From Beaufortia kweichowensis (lineage: Eukaryota; Chordata; Actinopteri; Cypriniformes; Gastromyzontidae), in NCBI GenBank assembly GCA_019155185.1, contig CM032801.1, forward strand, positions 18,246,514 to 18,310,513: DNA of 64,000 nt, written 5' to 3'. Every line of letters begins with the position of its first letter. Within the stretch, counting starts at the first letter, position 1. The notes beneath the pieces were generated by a model, which was given only the letters and a program-made list of their open reading frames with translations, had not been told where the DNA came from and did not search any database. Shown here in pieces: positions 1 through 10,324 of the stretch. The position numbers and the translations under genes are program-made.

Positions 1-1262
1 GGACTGTGCCATCGAGCTGCTGCTACCTGGGTCTGCCCTGCCAAAGGAAGGATCTACTCACTGTCTCTGCCAGAACAGAAGGCCATGGGTGACTACATCC
101 AGGAGGCGCAGAGTCAGGGATTCATAAGACCTTCCACCTCTCCTGCTGCTTCTAGCTTTTTCTTTGTTGGGAAGGAGGAGGGACGGAGGGCTGAGACCTT
201 GTATAGACTACCCGCACTCAACCCAAGCCACAGTCAAATTCCAATACCTCTACCTCTCATCCCATGGCTATCGAAAGCAGTTCACGAGGGGCCAAGATCT
301 TTCACGAAGCTGGATCTCGAAACGCCTACAATCTCAGCTGGATCAGGAAGGGGGATGAATGGAAGACCCGATTCATAACCCGGGCGGGACACTTTGAGTA
401 CTGGGTTATGCCCAGCGGGTTGGTAAACGCCTCTTCTGTATTCCAGAGCTTCATGAATGAGATCTTCCGAGATGTGCTGGATAGGTTCGTGATCATCTAC
501 ATCGGCGACATCCTCGTATGTACTCAAAGAGTCCCGAGAACACCAAGACCCGCGTGAAGACCCGTTCTTCAAAGGCTCTGCTGACCATCACCTCTTCCTG
601 AAGCCAGAGAAATGTGAATTCCATCTGTCAGAGGTCCAGTTTCTCGGTTATATCATCAACTCATCCGGTATCCACATGGAACAAAAGCAAAGTCCAGGCA
701 GTCCGTGAATGGCCTCAGCCCTCCTCCGTCAAAGGAACTTCAGCGTTTCTGGGGTTCTAAGCAAACTTCTACCCGTGATTTCATCCAGCACTTCACTTCA
801 ATCAACGCATCCCTTACCTAATTTCTCAGCAATAACCCGAAGAACCTGGCCTGGACCCCAGAAGCCGCAAGCCTTCCAGACCCTAAAAAGGCCTTCTGTG
901 CGGCTCGATCCTGCGTCACCCCACACCAGATCTCCCATTTGTGGTCGAAGTGGACGCCTCCACCACCGGGGTCGGAGCCGTCCTCTCCCAGCAGCAGGGG
1001 AATCCTCAGCGCCTTCACCCATGCACCTTCTTCTCTAAAAGCTGTCCTCAAGGAGCAGAATTACGACATCAGGAACAGGGAACTGCTGGCCATTAAGTTG
1101 GCCTTGGAGGAATGGAGGCACTGGCGGATCACAAGAACCTGCTTTACTTACGGGACGCTAAAAACGTCAATTTTTGGATGGACTTTCTGTTTGCACTGCT
1201 TTTTTATAGTAAATCTGATTAAATTGACCCATTTTGACTCTGACTCTTACCTGCACCTGTAA
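1..1262 (+). pseudogene. Decayed Ty3/gypsy pol fragment (RT to RNase H)
   Basis: This is a remnant of a gypsy-type polyprotein that would copy retrotransposon RNA into DNA. Reading across frames gives the RT entry segment (GFIRPSTSPA, 85-160), the palm region (WVMPSGLVNASSVFQSF, about 402-450), a degraded catalytic box (IIYIGDILV near 490-520, where families have YIDD), and an RNase H tether (RNRELLAIKLALEEWRHW near 1072-1128). The last motif, DHKNLLYLRDAK, appears in another frame near 1126-1165 after a short deletion. The frame changes several times and the catalytic first Asp reads Gly, so it cannot be active. It is cut by the window start; no LTR is visible on the right. Confidence 0.85.
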
Positions 1263-1290
1263 CACCAGTAAGGGAGCAGGTCGGTCAGAA

Positions 1291-1362
1291 TTACATTTAC
1301 ATTATAGTTACGTAATCATTTGGCAGATGGACGCTTTCATCCAAAGCGACTTACAATAGATC
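1291..1362. repeat. Dispersed teleost repeat fragment
   Basis: The stretch contains phrases like CATTTGGCAGATGGACGC and CCAAAGCGACTTACA. This wording recurs in very many fish loci as part of an interspersed repeat. The element class cannot be decided from this short piece. Confidence 0.5.
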
Positions 1363-2224
1363 AAATCTATTCTAAAAAATTATTACAAATATATATAATG
1401 ATATAAGTTTTAAAAGAGCATCTTAATGACAAACTAGCACACTGTTTTACATATGAGAATACTTATTTGAATAAATATTTTTTTAGTGTCAAATTTGACC
1501 AGAAACTTTGATTTTCCATTTCTAGCCTACAAATATGTAGCCTAGTCTACAATGTTTATTTATTTATTTTGAAGGTGACGAAGGAAGCAACAGTAGCACT
1601 ACTGCTGAATTGGGTGGTGGTGACTGCAGCAACAGAGGTGTCCTGGGGTGAAGTCAAATTCCCAGCCTGATTTACTGTCCCAGTCCGCCACTGCGTGTGA
1701 TAATCATCAAATATCTGACCAGTCAACCCTAAAATAATAAGACACTTTGAGCCAAACAGTAAAAAAGATCTACATTTGTGGTTATCAACATTATATTATA
1801 CTAATAAAATTCATGAAAGAAAACTTAACTACTTGCTTTTATGGACCTTTAAAATTGAAAACAAACAGCAAATTTATAGACTTAAGAAAAAAACAGGAAA
1901 ATAAAAACTATTTACTTTATTTATTAATTTATCACTTTATAATTATATTATTTGCTTTTACATGTTTTGTATATATTTTTTCTTTTAGAATTGTTATTTT
2001 AATAATACTTTTAATTATTCAAATTATGACAAAAATATCTTATTTTCCTTAATAAACATCTGCATGTGCTTATTTCTAACAAACAGAAAAAACAGATAAA
2101 TGTCAAATAAACAATAAATAAAACAAAAAAATATAGTTAATAAAATATGTAAATAAAGTAATAAATCAAATACACAGTAATAAGTCTATTTCAGTTAATT
2201 TCAGTAAAGATTGAATTATCTCAC
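1363..2224. other. AT-rich non-coding DNA
   Basis: No convincing coding signal. The lysine/isoleucine-rich open frame at 1747-2052 follows base composition. This is probably downstream or intronic sequence of the minus-strand Ig array. Confidence 0.5.
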
Positions 2225-2533
2225 CACGAACAGAAAGTTTGATTTTCTTGTATTTGGTCTCTGTGTTGTTGATGACTTGTAGTTTATAAACTCCCAGTGT
2301 TTAGTGTTGATGTTTGTCATGCTGAGAGATCCGGTCTGATCATTCAGCCGTAGTTTTGTCTCTGAATCTCCCGTCAGATCCATCATAAGTTATCTTCTGT
2401 GTTTTATCAGCTTTAGCTATGAGGTTATCTTCAGGTCCAAACATCCACAGTATCATCACATCATCGGTCTGTATGTCAGTCACATCCGTGTGTAGGATGA
2501 GAGAATCTCCCTCCATCACCGACTCCAGTTTCT
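2225..2533 (-). pseudogene. Ig V-type exon, frameshifted
   Basis: An Ig V-type domain exon of the SLAM/CD2-like fish family. Splice acceptor (gtgtag) lies at 2534-2540 and donor (gtgaga) follows base 2225, giving the phase-1 frame used by its neighbours. The reading starts ESVMEGDSLILHTDV, continues ILWMFGPEDNLIAKAD and GRFRD, then LNDQTGSL and, in the last part, TETKYKKIKLSV. Two single-base changes break the frame: one extra base near the RFRDKL motif and one missing base before the GVYKLQ motif. The canonical Ig cysteines are absent, as in the distal V domain of the CD2 family. It is either a dead exon or an exon with assembly errors. Confidence 0.7.
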
Positions 2534-2601
2534 CTACACATCAACATTCAGTTATTGACCCTTATCAATAATCGATCACAGTAAAGATTGTGGAGACTCA
2601 C

Positions 2602-2914
2602 CGTAATGCGATGATCATGAATCTCTTAGGCGTGTTTTCTGTGCTGCTGGTGATCTGGAGATTATAGACGTCTGAATGTCCTCTGCTGATGTTTCTGATG
2701 GTCAGATCCCCATTCTGTTCATTCACTTTCAATCTGTCTCTGAATCTGTCGTCATTACCGTCATATACCATCATCTGACCGCTGGATCGGGTTGATTTCA
2801 GCTATAGGGTGTTTTGATCTCCAAACGTCCACAGTATCCGATTATCTTCCATCAGCTCATGGACGCCGGTGGTTAATGTGACAGATTCACCCGCTGTACA
2901 TTTGATTGTATTAA
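2602..2914 (-). pseudogene. Ig V-type exon, frameshifted
   Basis: Second Ig V-type exon of the array. It is bounded by an acceptor (catgcag, 2915-2920) and a gtgagt donor after 2602. It reads NTIKCTAGESVTLTTGVHEL, then DNRILWTFGDQN, and later RFRDRLKVNEQNGDLTIRN and STENTPKRFMIIAL. Two small indels, after WTFGDQN and before the MVYDGND motif, break the frame. It has the same phase and strand as the exons at 2225 and 3001, so the three may be successive domains of one former gene. Confidence 0.7.
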
Positions 2915-3000
2915 CTGCATGAAAACAACAACATAGAAGCACAAGTCACATTTAATGATCACTGAAATCTTATGACTTAATAAAGACTCAAAGTACTTAC

Positions 3001-3315
3001 ACCAGACGAGAACATTAAACCTCTTATATGATGTGTTATGTTTGTTTTTGATCTGCAGTTCATAAACTCCAGAATGTGAGCTTTTAATGTTTGTGATGGT
3101 GAGAGATCCAGTCTCACAGTTCACCTGAAATGTGTTTCTGAATCTATCATCAATAGTCTTGTAACCTTTCGATGAGATCTCATAGGTCTTGTTATCTCTT
3201 TTAGCATTAGGTTCAAACTTCCACAGTGATTCATCTTTCTGCTCATCTTTCTGTAGTTCAGAAACGCCGCTCTGTAGTTCCACAAACTCTCCCTCTGTGG
3301 TCTTCATTGTGTCCT
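3001..3315 (-). pseudogene. Ig V-type exon with leader-like sequence upstream
   Basis: Open Ig V-type exon ending in a gtaagt donor after 3001. Key motifs are EGEFVELQSGVSEL, SLWKFEPN, DDRFRNTFQVNCETGSLTI and HSGVYELQIKNKHN. It probably starts at 3315 in phase 1. Continuing upstream in the same frame, a signal-peptide-like stretch starts at an ATG at 3382 (MGGCVSNSLFLCFFMLVTL) and is separated from the V domain by one TGA. If that TGA is an error or recent mutation, this would be a fused leader plus V exon, the 5' end of a gene running to 2225. The Ig B-strand cysteine is missing. Confidence 0.7.
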
Positions 3316-4721
3316 CTTCATATCACAGCGTCACCAACATAAAGAAACACAGAAATAAAGAATTACTGACACATCCTCCCATCACCGCTTCTCAGAAGAC
3401 ACTGCCTGTTTTATCACTGCCTGTGATGTCACTTCCTGTTCCTTTTTTATTCATCATACTCACCTCTGACAATAACTTTAAAACTCTTTGATTTGGTGAT
3501 TCTGGTTCTGTTGGTGATGTCCAGATAATAATCTCCAGAGATTCTGATATCACTGATAGTCAGATCTCCCGTCTTACGGTCCAGATGAAGTTTATTTCTG
3601 AATTTCTCATCATCAACTCATGAGACTTCCTTATTCTGAGCGATGATGGGACCTTTTGCTCCAAACATCCAGACTATTTTATGATCACTTTGTATTTCAT
3701 TGATTCCTGTTTTTAGCGTTGCACACAGTAAATCTACAGGTGTTGATTTTCCAGTGTAACGCGAAAGTGTTGACTTAAGGTGTTGCATCAACACTAAATA
3801 GATTCACATATTCACATAGATAGACATATCTAACCTCTGAAATGTCAGTTTTACGTAAAAATTGGTATAATTCTTTGGTGTTGCACTTTAACTTTTGTTT
3901 AGAGTTAACCAAGCCACACCTCTTTTTACGTGCTAACGTCTTGACCATCATGTGCGGACGCCATTTTATTTCTGTGGAAGACAGTGGTAAGTTTTCTTTT
4001 TATATTACAATAGACATTAAGTGTATAATATCGACGCTTTACCTAAGGGTCTATATCTTCTTTTAGTTTTCATTGTTTGCTCGCTCACAGATTACTAATA
4101 TACTTATCTCACGAGCTCTGTTATTTCTGTAAATGATATGAAGACATTTTATAAATGTTAATGTGAACTTTGCTTCTCAACACGTCTTGCGCACAGTAAG
4201 CTTTATCATATTTTCATTATACTAAATTATTTTATTGACTGTAAGCATGTTCGGGCGTAATTATCCCGAGCACCACGCGCGATTATCTGCTGGGCGTAAA
4301 GCACGTGGTCCACCATTTAGAGTTTCGGTTATAATAATCATTATAACACTTCAAGTTCATATATATTTTGTTTTCAGTTACAATCTGTGTGGATGACAGT
4401 TATAGTGTATCTTGCTGAACATGCAGCAACTGCGTTAAAACCTCGCGATCATCATGCTTAATATATATATATATACTGTATGCTCTTATATCGCGCACTT
4501 TTACAGAATATATTCAGACAAAAGACAATATAACATATTCATGGGTGTTTACTCGCAACAGGCTCCGCACACAGACATGTTCATGGGCACAGCGTTTATA
4601 ACTTAACGTTACTTGACGTGGATGCCGTGCTATTCTTTAAACCTTTTGAACTCTATGTGAATTATTATTTAACTACTAAACGACATTTCGTTTAAAATGT
4701 ATAATGAATCCACGTGGAATA

Positions 4722-4787
4722 ACTGCTCGGCTAGATTCATATCCCCTTCGTTTGACTGCTCGGCTAGATTCATATCCCCTTCGTTTG
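4722..4787. repeat. 33-bp tandem duplication
   Basis: Two exact 33-bp copies (4722-4754 and 4755-4787), beginning ACTGCTCGGCTAGATT, lie within the first intron-like stretch of the TIR element. Confidence 0.9.
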
Positions 4788-4810
4788 TTTTCAGATGCGT
4801 TGGCACGACA

Positions 4811-4846
4811 CGTGGGTGCGTGTCATGCCAACGACACGCACCCACG
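4811..4846. repeat. Perfect 14-bp inverted repeat
   Basis: CGTGGGTGCGTGTC (4811-4824) is followed by an 8-base loop and its exact reverse complement (4833-4846). It could form a stable hairpin inside the TIR element. Function unknown. Confidence 0.9.
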
Positions 4847-4995
4847 GATTGAGTTATAACCCTATCATACTGTAATGGGTTGCCTTTTGTCTAATATATA
4901 CATTTACTTACATATATAAGTATATATGTAAATAATTAAGATCTGCCATTAAGATCTGTTTTTCCCCTCCATTCCAAAAGTTCAGAGATTTGAAG

Positions 4996-6626
4996 ATGAT
5001 CATCAAAGCACAATTTCTGAATCAGAAGAAGTTCATCAAAATCCCAGAGGCTTGCTTTGATTTCTTCATAGCAGAAGGTAAATGATGTTCAAACTTAATT
5101 GTAATGGCATATTTTTTTAATTATTTATTTTCACTGATTTAAGATTGCACTGTTCATTACTTTTTCACTGCATTTTCACTATCATTTTGGATTTCTTTTC
5201 TATCTATATTTCAAATTGTTAATTATAATTATGATATTAGAAATAAAAGCTAAACGGACATATAAGCCTTGCAGTAAAAAGTTCTGGATACCTGAAGATG
5301 TTGCAGTCACAGTTACAGAGGTGGATAAAGACATGTTTCCAGATCTAGTAACCTCCAGTGAATTGGTTTTGTCATAAATGATGAACTGAATGATGTTGGT
5401 GAGTGATACGGGAGCATATCAAGTGTAATTTGATAACTCTAATAGCTGAATGAATGCTGGTTGTGTGGCATATTATGTAGGTTTTTTTATTTAGATTATT
5501 GTTAATAATGTGGAGAACTGTAAGAATGTGAGGAAGTCACTAGTTTCACTGCAAGGTTTTGGACTAAGAGATAGTTTGCCAGTTCAAGTATTAAACAGAC
5601 TAACATAACACCAAATAACCCCATTTTGAACATTACAGATACACTGTCTCTAGCTTCAAAAAGCAGCTCGGACAGTGACTGGTTTAGTGGCGAGACGATT
5701 CAGACAGGATGAGGATGAGGCTTCACAGAGTTTACAGGCCAGCATCATGAGTCCCATGCTGCCTTGCACAGACACTTAACATAAACCTGAGCTTCACATC
5801 TTATTGTGTAGAATTTGAATATCATTAGAATGTAAGTTTGTAGTAATGGTCATAGTTCAGGGACATTTAGCTATGCCTGCCTTTTCTGCTCTGATAATGT
5901 GTTTATACTATATGTTTATGTTTGTTTGTTTATAGTTAATTAAACAGATTCTACAGACAAGACCAGGTGGAGCAAATGTGCTGAAGGAGTATGAAGATAC
6001 AGGGACAATTAGTGATGAAATGAGAAGCATCTCTTATCACCCCAGGCTTCATGAAGAAAGAACACCAATAGGATCAGTATTTCGCAAGCTATTGCCCATC
6101 TGGTGGTATTTCACAAAGTAGGTAACTGGTGCACTTGTGGCATAATTTCTACAGCTAATAATTCATTATTATATAAACTGTAAAGTATGAGGTTGTACAC
6201 TAACTTGATCAAATTGCCTAAACCTAAACTGAAATTAGCCTGTTAGTGCATTCCTGTTCTTTACAATGACATGTTAAATTAAGCGAAAAAAGACCAAAAT
6301 AAATAATGAACTATAAATTGTATTTGTTGCTGTCTGTCATTCAGTCATGCTGCAGTCTACAGGAACACCTTGAGAAACACGAGAACTGTCAGCCTCAGGA
6401 ATCTGCAAGGAAGCCATCAGTCGGTTCTTCGTTGTGGTGGATAAAAGTGAAGCTTCACTGGCAGCTAACAGATGAACTCTTTAAGGTCCATTTTGTTTTC
6501 AGCATCAATTACGATCTTCCACTCAAAAATAAGTCCACCTTTCTTCAGACGACAGTTTACAGAATTGATGTCGGCACAACCAGTGAAAGCCCAAGGGTGA
6601 AAGAGCTCAGAGCAAACGATGTTTAG
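4996..6626 (+). pseudogene. PB1-like/SAMD3-like gene remnant inside the element
   Basis: Exon 4981-5077 (ATG at 4996, donor gtaaat) reads MIIKAQFLNQKKFIKIPEAC. Exon 5241-5398 (acceptor attag, donor gtgagt) reads WIPEDVAVTVTEVDKDMFPD and, after one missing base, FVINDELNDV. Exon 5639 onward reads DTLSLASKSSSDSDW. A block at about 5935-6120 reads QTRPGGANVLKEYEDTGTIS. A terminal block (about 6390-6626) reads ISRFFVVVDKSEASLAAN, then ELFKVHFVFSINYDLPLKNK and TTVYRIDVGTTSESPRVKEL before TAG. From memory this matches an uncharacterised multicopy teleost protein family often labelled SAM-domain-containing protein 3-like, with an N-terminal PB1-like fold. The middle of the protein is missing and several frames are broken. 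A possible 5' exon with a gtaagt donor lies near 3950-3990. Confidence 0.6.
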
Positions 6627-6984
6627 ATGTTGTATCTGTAAATCAAGTTAATTAGGCACCTTAAGCTTGTACATGGCTTGTATCCTGGCAAAAAGTTTGA
6701 GCTGGTTTGTGCACAGGATGGTTGTTTCGCAAGAATACTTAAAGCCATTTGATTTACAAAAGTCCTATGGCAATGACGCTCTTTTATACACTGTTTTGGA
6801 CTCTTACTTGTAAAATGTGTATTCATGTCACTGGTTCAATGGCTTTGTGTTCTTGAAATAAAGTCTTGAAAGAATAACAAACATATGTTTAATTCTTGAT
6901 TTATTTATTTTCAGATGATTTCAATGATTTGTTAATGTTTTTACAGTTCTAAAAGAAGGGAATTTATAACCCACAGTAATCTAA

Positions 6985-7239
6985 AAAATGTTTAGCCAAC
7001 ACCAGGATAGTGTATAATATAATAATAACTCTGTTGGTGTTTCCCTCAAACTCTGTGAAAGTGTTGTTGATATCTGTGTTGGTGTTTATATTGTAACTCT
7101 TGTGTTGGTGTTGGTGTTTGGAGAGGAACACTTCTGAAAGTGTTGAAAACACTTTGTGGATGGTTCCCATATATACACACTTTTAAAGTGTTGAAATGAA
7201 CTCTATTGGTGTTCATGTCTGGATTTCAAATTTACTGTG
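6985..7239. repeat. Subterminal GTGTTG motif cluster
   Basis: GTGTTG or its complement occurs again and again here (for example TTGGTGTTT, AGTGTTGAAA, GAACACTT). A smaller set lies at the left end (3740-3885). Repeated subterminal motifs at both ends are typical of transposase-binding regions of DNA transposons; binding itself is inferred. Confidence 0.6.
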
Positions 7240-7267
7240 CAGAATCTCCCTCCATCACTGACACCAT

Positions 7268-8287
<1,020 letters not shown>

Positions 8288-8294
8288 CCTCAGA

Positions 8295-8468
8295 ACAAAA
8301 TCCTTTAAATCAGTAAATTGAAATGAAAATGAAATGAAATGAAAGTGTTGTGAGTCTAATGCAGTTATAGGACAGCTATCACTGCTAACAGAACCTGTAA
8401 AACAGAAATCACATTGAAAGTGTTTCCTGCACAGAGAAACTTATATTTTAGACACATTTTGATTTGTT
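8295..8468. repeat. Duplicated intronic block, copy 1
   Basis: This block is nearly identical to 25621-25780, with shared phrases such as GTTGTGAGTCTAATG and GGACAGCTATCACTGCTAAC. The second copy lies just downstream, in transcript terms, of the split Ig exon whose donor is at 25856. The copies therefore probably arose by tandem duplication of an Ig exon-intron unit. Confidence 0.85.
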
Positions 8469-8599
8469 ACCTGATTTCTGCTTGATCACTGCTGCTACGT
8501 TTTCAGATTCTGCTTGAGAGAGAGAGAGAGAGAGAGAATTATGAGAGAATTATGAGAGAATTATGAGAGAATATGAGAGAATTGAATTGAATTTGAAAA

Positions 8600-10085
8600 A
8601 AAAATTATTTACAAATACACAAGATTCTTTACAAAAGACTTAAAAACAATACATACCGCACAATCACATTAAATAAAAAAAATAAAACACCATCAGATTA
8701 TAAAGTAGACACCAAAACATCTTCAGCTAAAACACACACAACACCATAGCTGCACCAAATTTGCTCAAAAGTGGAAAGATCTTTCATGGTTCTATAAAAC
8801 TGAAAATCAACCAATACTCTAGATCTGACCAAAGCCAAAAAAAACATGCGAACATCCCCACTTGGCCTTTGTTCAATCCTATTCTTTCGGTTGATATAAA
8901 CAGCCAGCTTTGCTTGTCCTAAGATAAAATTCAACATCTGACAGATAAACCGTTTCTTCTGAGCATATTTAAAACCTAGAATAAATCCTCCACTGTATAT
9001 CGCCTACCCTTTTAGACACTGGTGGCTTATATAAAGATCTCCATTCGGGTTATATCTCGCTGTTCAGTTTAAAAACAGAGCGCCATGGTGTATCAAGTCT
9101 TCCACCCAGCCACTTTTTATTAAAAACCAATACACAGGCACAATACAAGTTTTTTCCTTCACTTGACAAGAAGTGTAATAGCAAGGATTCATATGATTTT
9201 GGAAGAAAACTTGTGTCCTCATCAAAAATGGGTTTCACAAATAAACAGGGAAAAGGATCCTCAATATCAGGAGCACAAACCTAGTAAAAAAATCTTTCAA
9301 CATCTGATCTTCTTCAGCTGTGAAACAATCTTTTAGCCTAGTTAAAAATTGCGTGAACAGGCGAACAGACCTGATTCCCATAAGCTTAGAAGTTGCCTCC
9401 ACATGCTCAAAATGAGGTCCAGTCAGAGTCAATAAATGTCCTAAGGTAAAGACCTTGGCTTCCCGAAGAAAGATGCTGAACCCTGGTAAGTTGCAATGTG
9501 TAGAGACATCCAGTCGGGCTCCAAATATCAATGGTTCCTGTAGTAGCCAGTGAAGAGAGGATACATTTTCAGTCTCATGAACGTGAAAGAGCCTCCACAC
9601 TTTGAAAAGATTCCGATAAAAGATGGGTATTTCTGATAAATCCAGCTTGGTTGAATCCATTAGAAAGAGTGTTTTATCCAATCCCAAACCTCCTAGAGTA
9701 TGCAGAATAGTGCAGCTGACCGCACACCAGCTACAACCCGTTGGTCCATCCAAGAATCTTCTTAAAAAAACATAAACGAAAAGCCCCAATTCTGACTAAG
9801 CCTTGTCCACCTTCATCTTTTGGGAGATATAAGATACTCCGTGGGACCCAATGTAGTTTATCCCAAAAAAAATTAACAAGAGCAGCTTGCACTTCAGCTA
9901 AGAATTGTGGGGGGGTCAACACAAGCCAATCTATGGCAAAGAGAAGAAGCAACTAGATTGTTTACAACAAGAGTTCTCCCTCTATAGGACATATTTGGCA
10001 GTAACCATTTCCATTTGTCTAATCGTCCTTTAATTTTTTCTAAAAAGCCCCTCCAGCTTAACTGAAGGATGACTATCATACATGT
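8600..10085 (-). pseudogene. Tx1-like LINE, 5'-truncated ORF2 (copy A)
   Basis: The C-terminal part of a non-LTR retrotransposon ORF2. On the minus strand it runs from KGRLDKWKWLLPNMSYRGR (about 10040-9985) through FFWDKLHWVPRSILYLPKDE, LHWLLQEPLIFGARLDVS and WRSVFKLN to the tail VRSRVLVDFQFYRTM and a stop near 8700. The same motifs occur in copy B. It is broken by frameshifts and lacks the endonuclease and RT core, the usual result of 5' truncation at insertion. An ATTGAATTGAATTTG-type tail lies at about 8580-8595. Confidence 0.85.
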
Positions 10086-10319
10086 TTCTTTTTCTGCACA
10101 AAGGTGGGGGCTTGTGAGATAGGGCAGGAGAGCATAGCACTGAGTGAGCAAAGGTGGGGGCTTGTGAGATAAGGCAGAAGAGCAGAAGGTGTGTAATAGA
10201 GTGAGTATGAATATGTATATATGAGTAAGAATGTGTGCTTCTGTGTACAGGCGCCTTCACTCTGCATTGACACAGAGCTGAACGCCTCTCATGAGATTAA
10301 ACTTTTCATTGACTACACA
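10086..10319. other. Unassigned spacer with imperfect tandem duplication
   Basis: The phrase CAAAGGTGGGGGCTTGTGAG occurs twice (about 10101-10120 and 10149-10168), each followed by similar GATAxGGCAGxAGAG text. The piece sits between LINE copy A and copy B and ends with sequence that could be part of an LTR, but no target duplication was found. Confidence 0.5.
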
Positions 10320-10324
10320 ATTTT

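Larger units (their letters stand above)
3724..7239 (+). mobile_element. TIR-bounded DNA element carrying a gene-like cargo
   Basis: The insertion starts CACAGTAAAT (3724-3733) and ends ATTTACTGTG (7230-7239), a perfect 10-bp terminal inverted repeat. CA stands on both outer sides (3722-3723 and 7240-7241), consistent with a 2-bp target duplication. The interrupted Ig exon rejoins in frame when one CA is removed. Both ends are dense in GTGTTG/CAACAC motifs. Inside are plus-strand exon-like segments with splice sites, a polyadenylation signal (AATAAA, 6857-6862) and no recognisable transposase. This suggests a non-autonomous element with host-like cargo. The superfamily is unassigned; the apparent 2-bp duplication limits the options. 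Confidence 0.7.
3464..7267 (-). pseudogene. Ig V-type exon split by a 3.5 kb insertion
   Basis: The 3' part (3464-3723) reads ATLKTGINEIQSDHKIVWMF, then KFRNKLHLDRKTGDLTI and DYYLDITNRTRI, with a gtgagt donor after 3464. The 5' part (7240-7267) reads VSVMEGDS in the matching frame. Together they give the family signature MEGDS-ATLKTG, showing that one exon was opened by the element at 3724-7239. A TGA lies in the 3' part, in the loop before DDEKFRN. The 5' splice site is uncertain: a tgaag acceptor-like site sits near 7268, but its phase fits less well than in neighbouring exons. Confidence 0.75.

Noticed and set aside
282..572. Minus-strand open frame opposite the gypsy fragment
   Set aside because: Shadow of the plus-strand pol sequence; no domain.
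1747..2052. 101-codon Lys/Ile/Phe-rich frame
   Set aside because: AT-rich DNA composition; no conserved motif.
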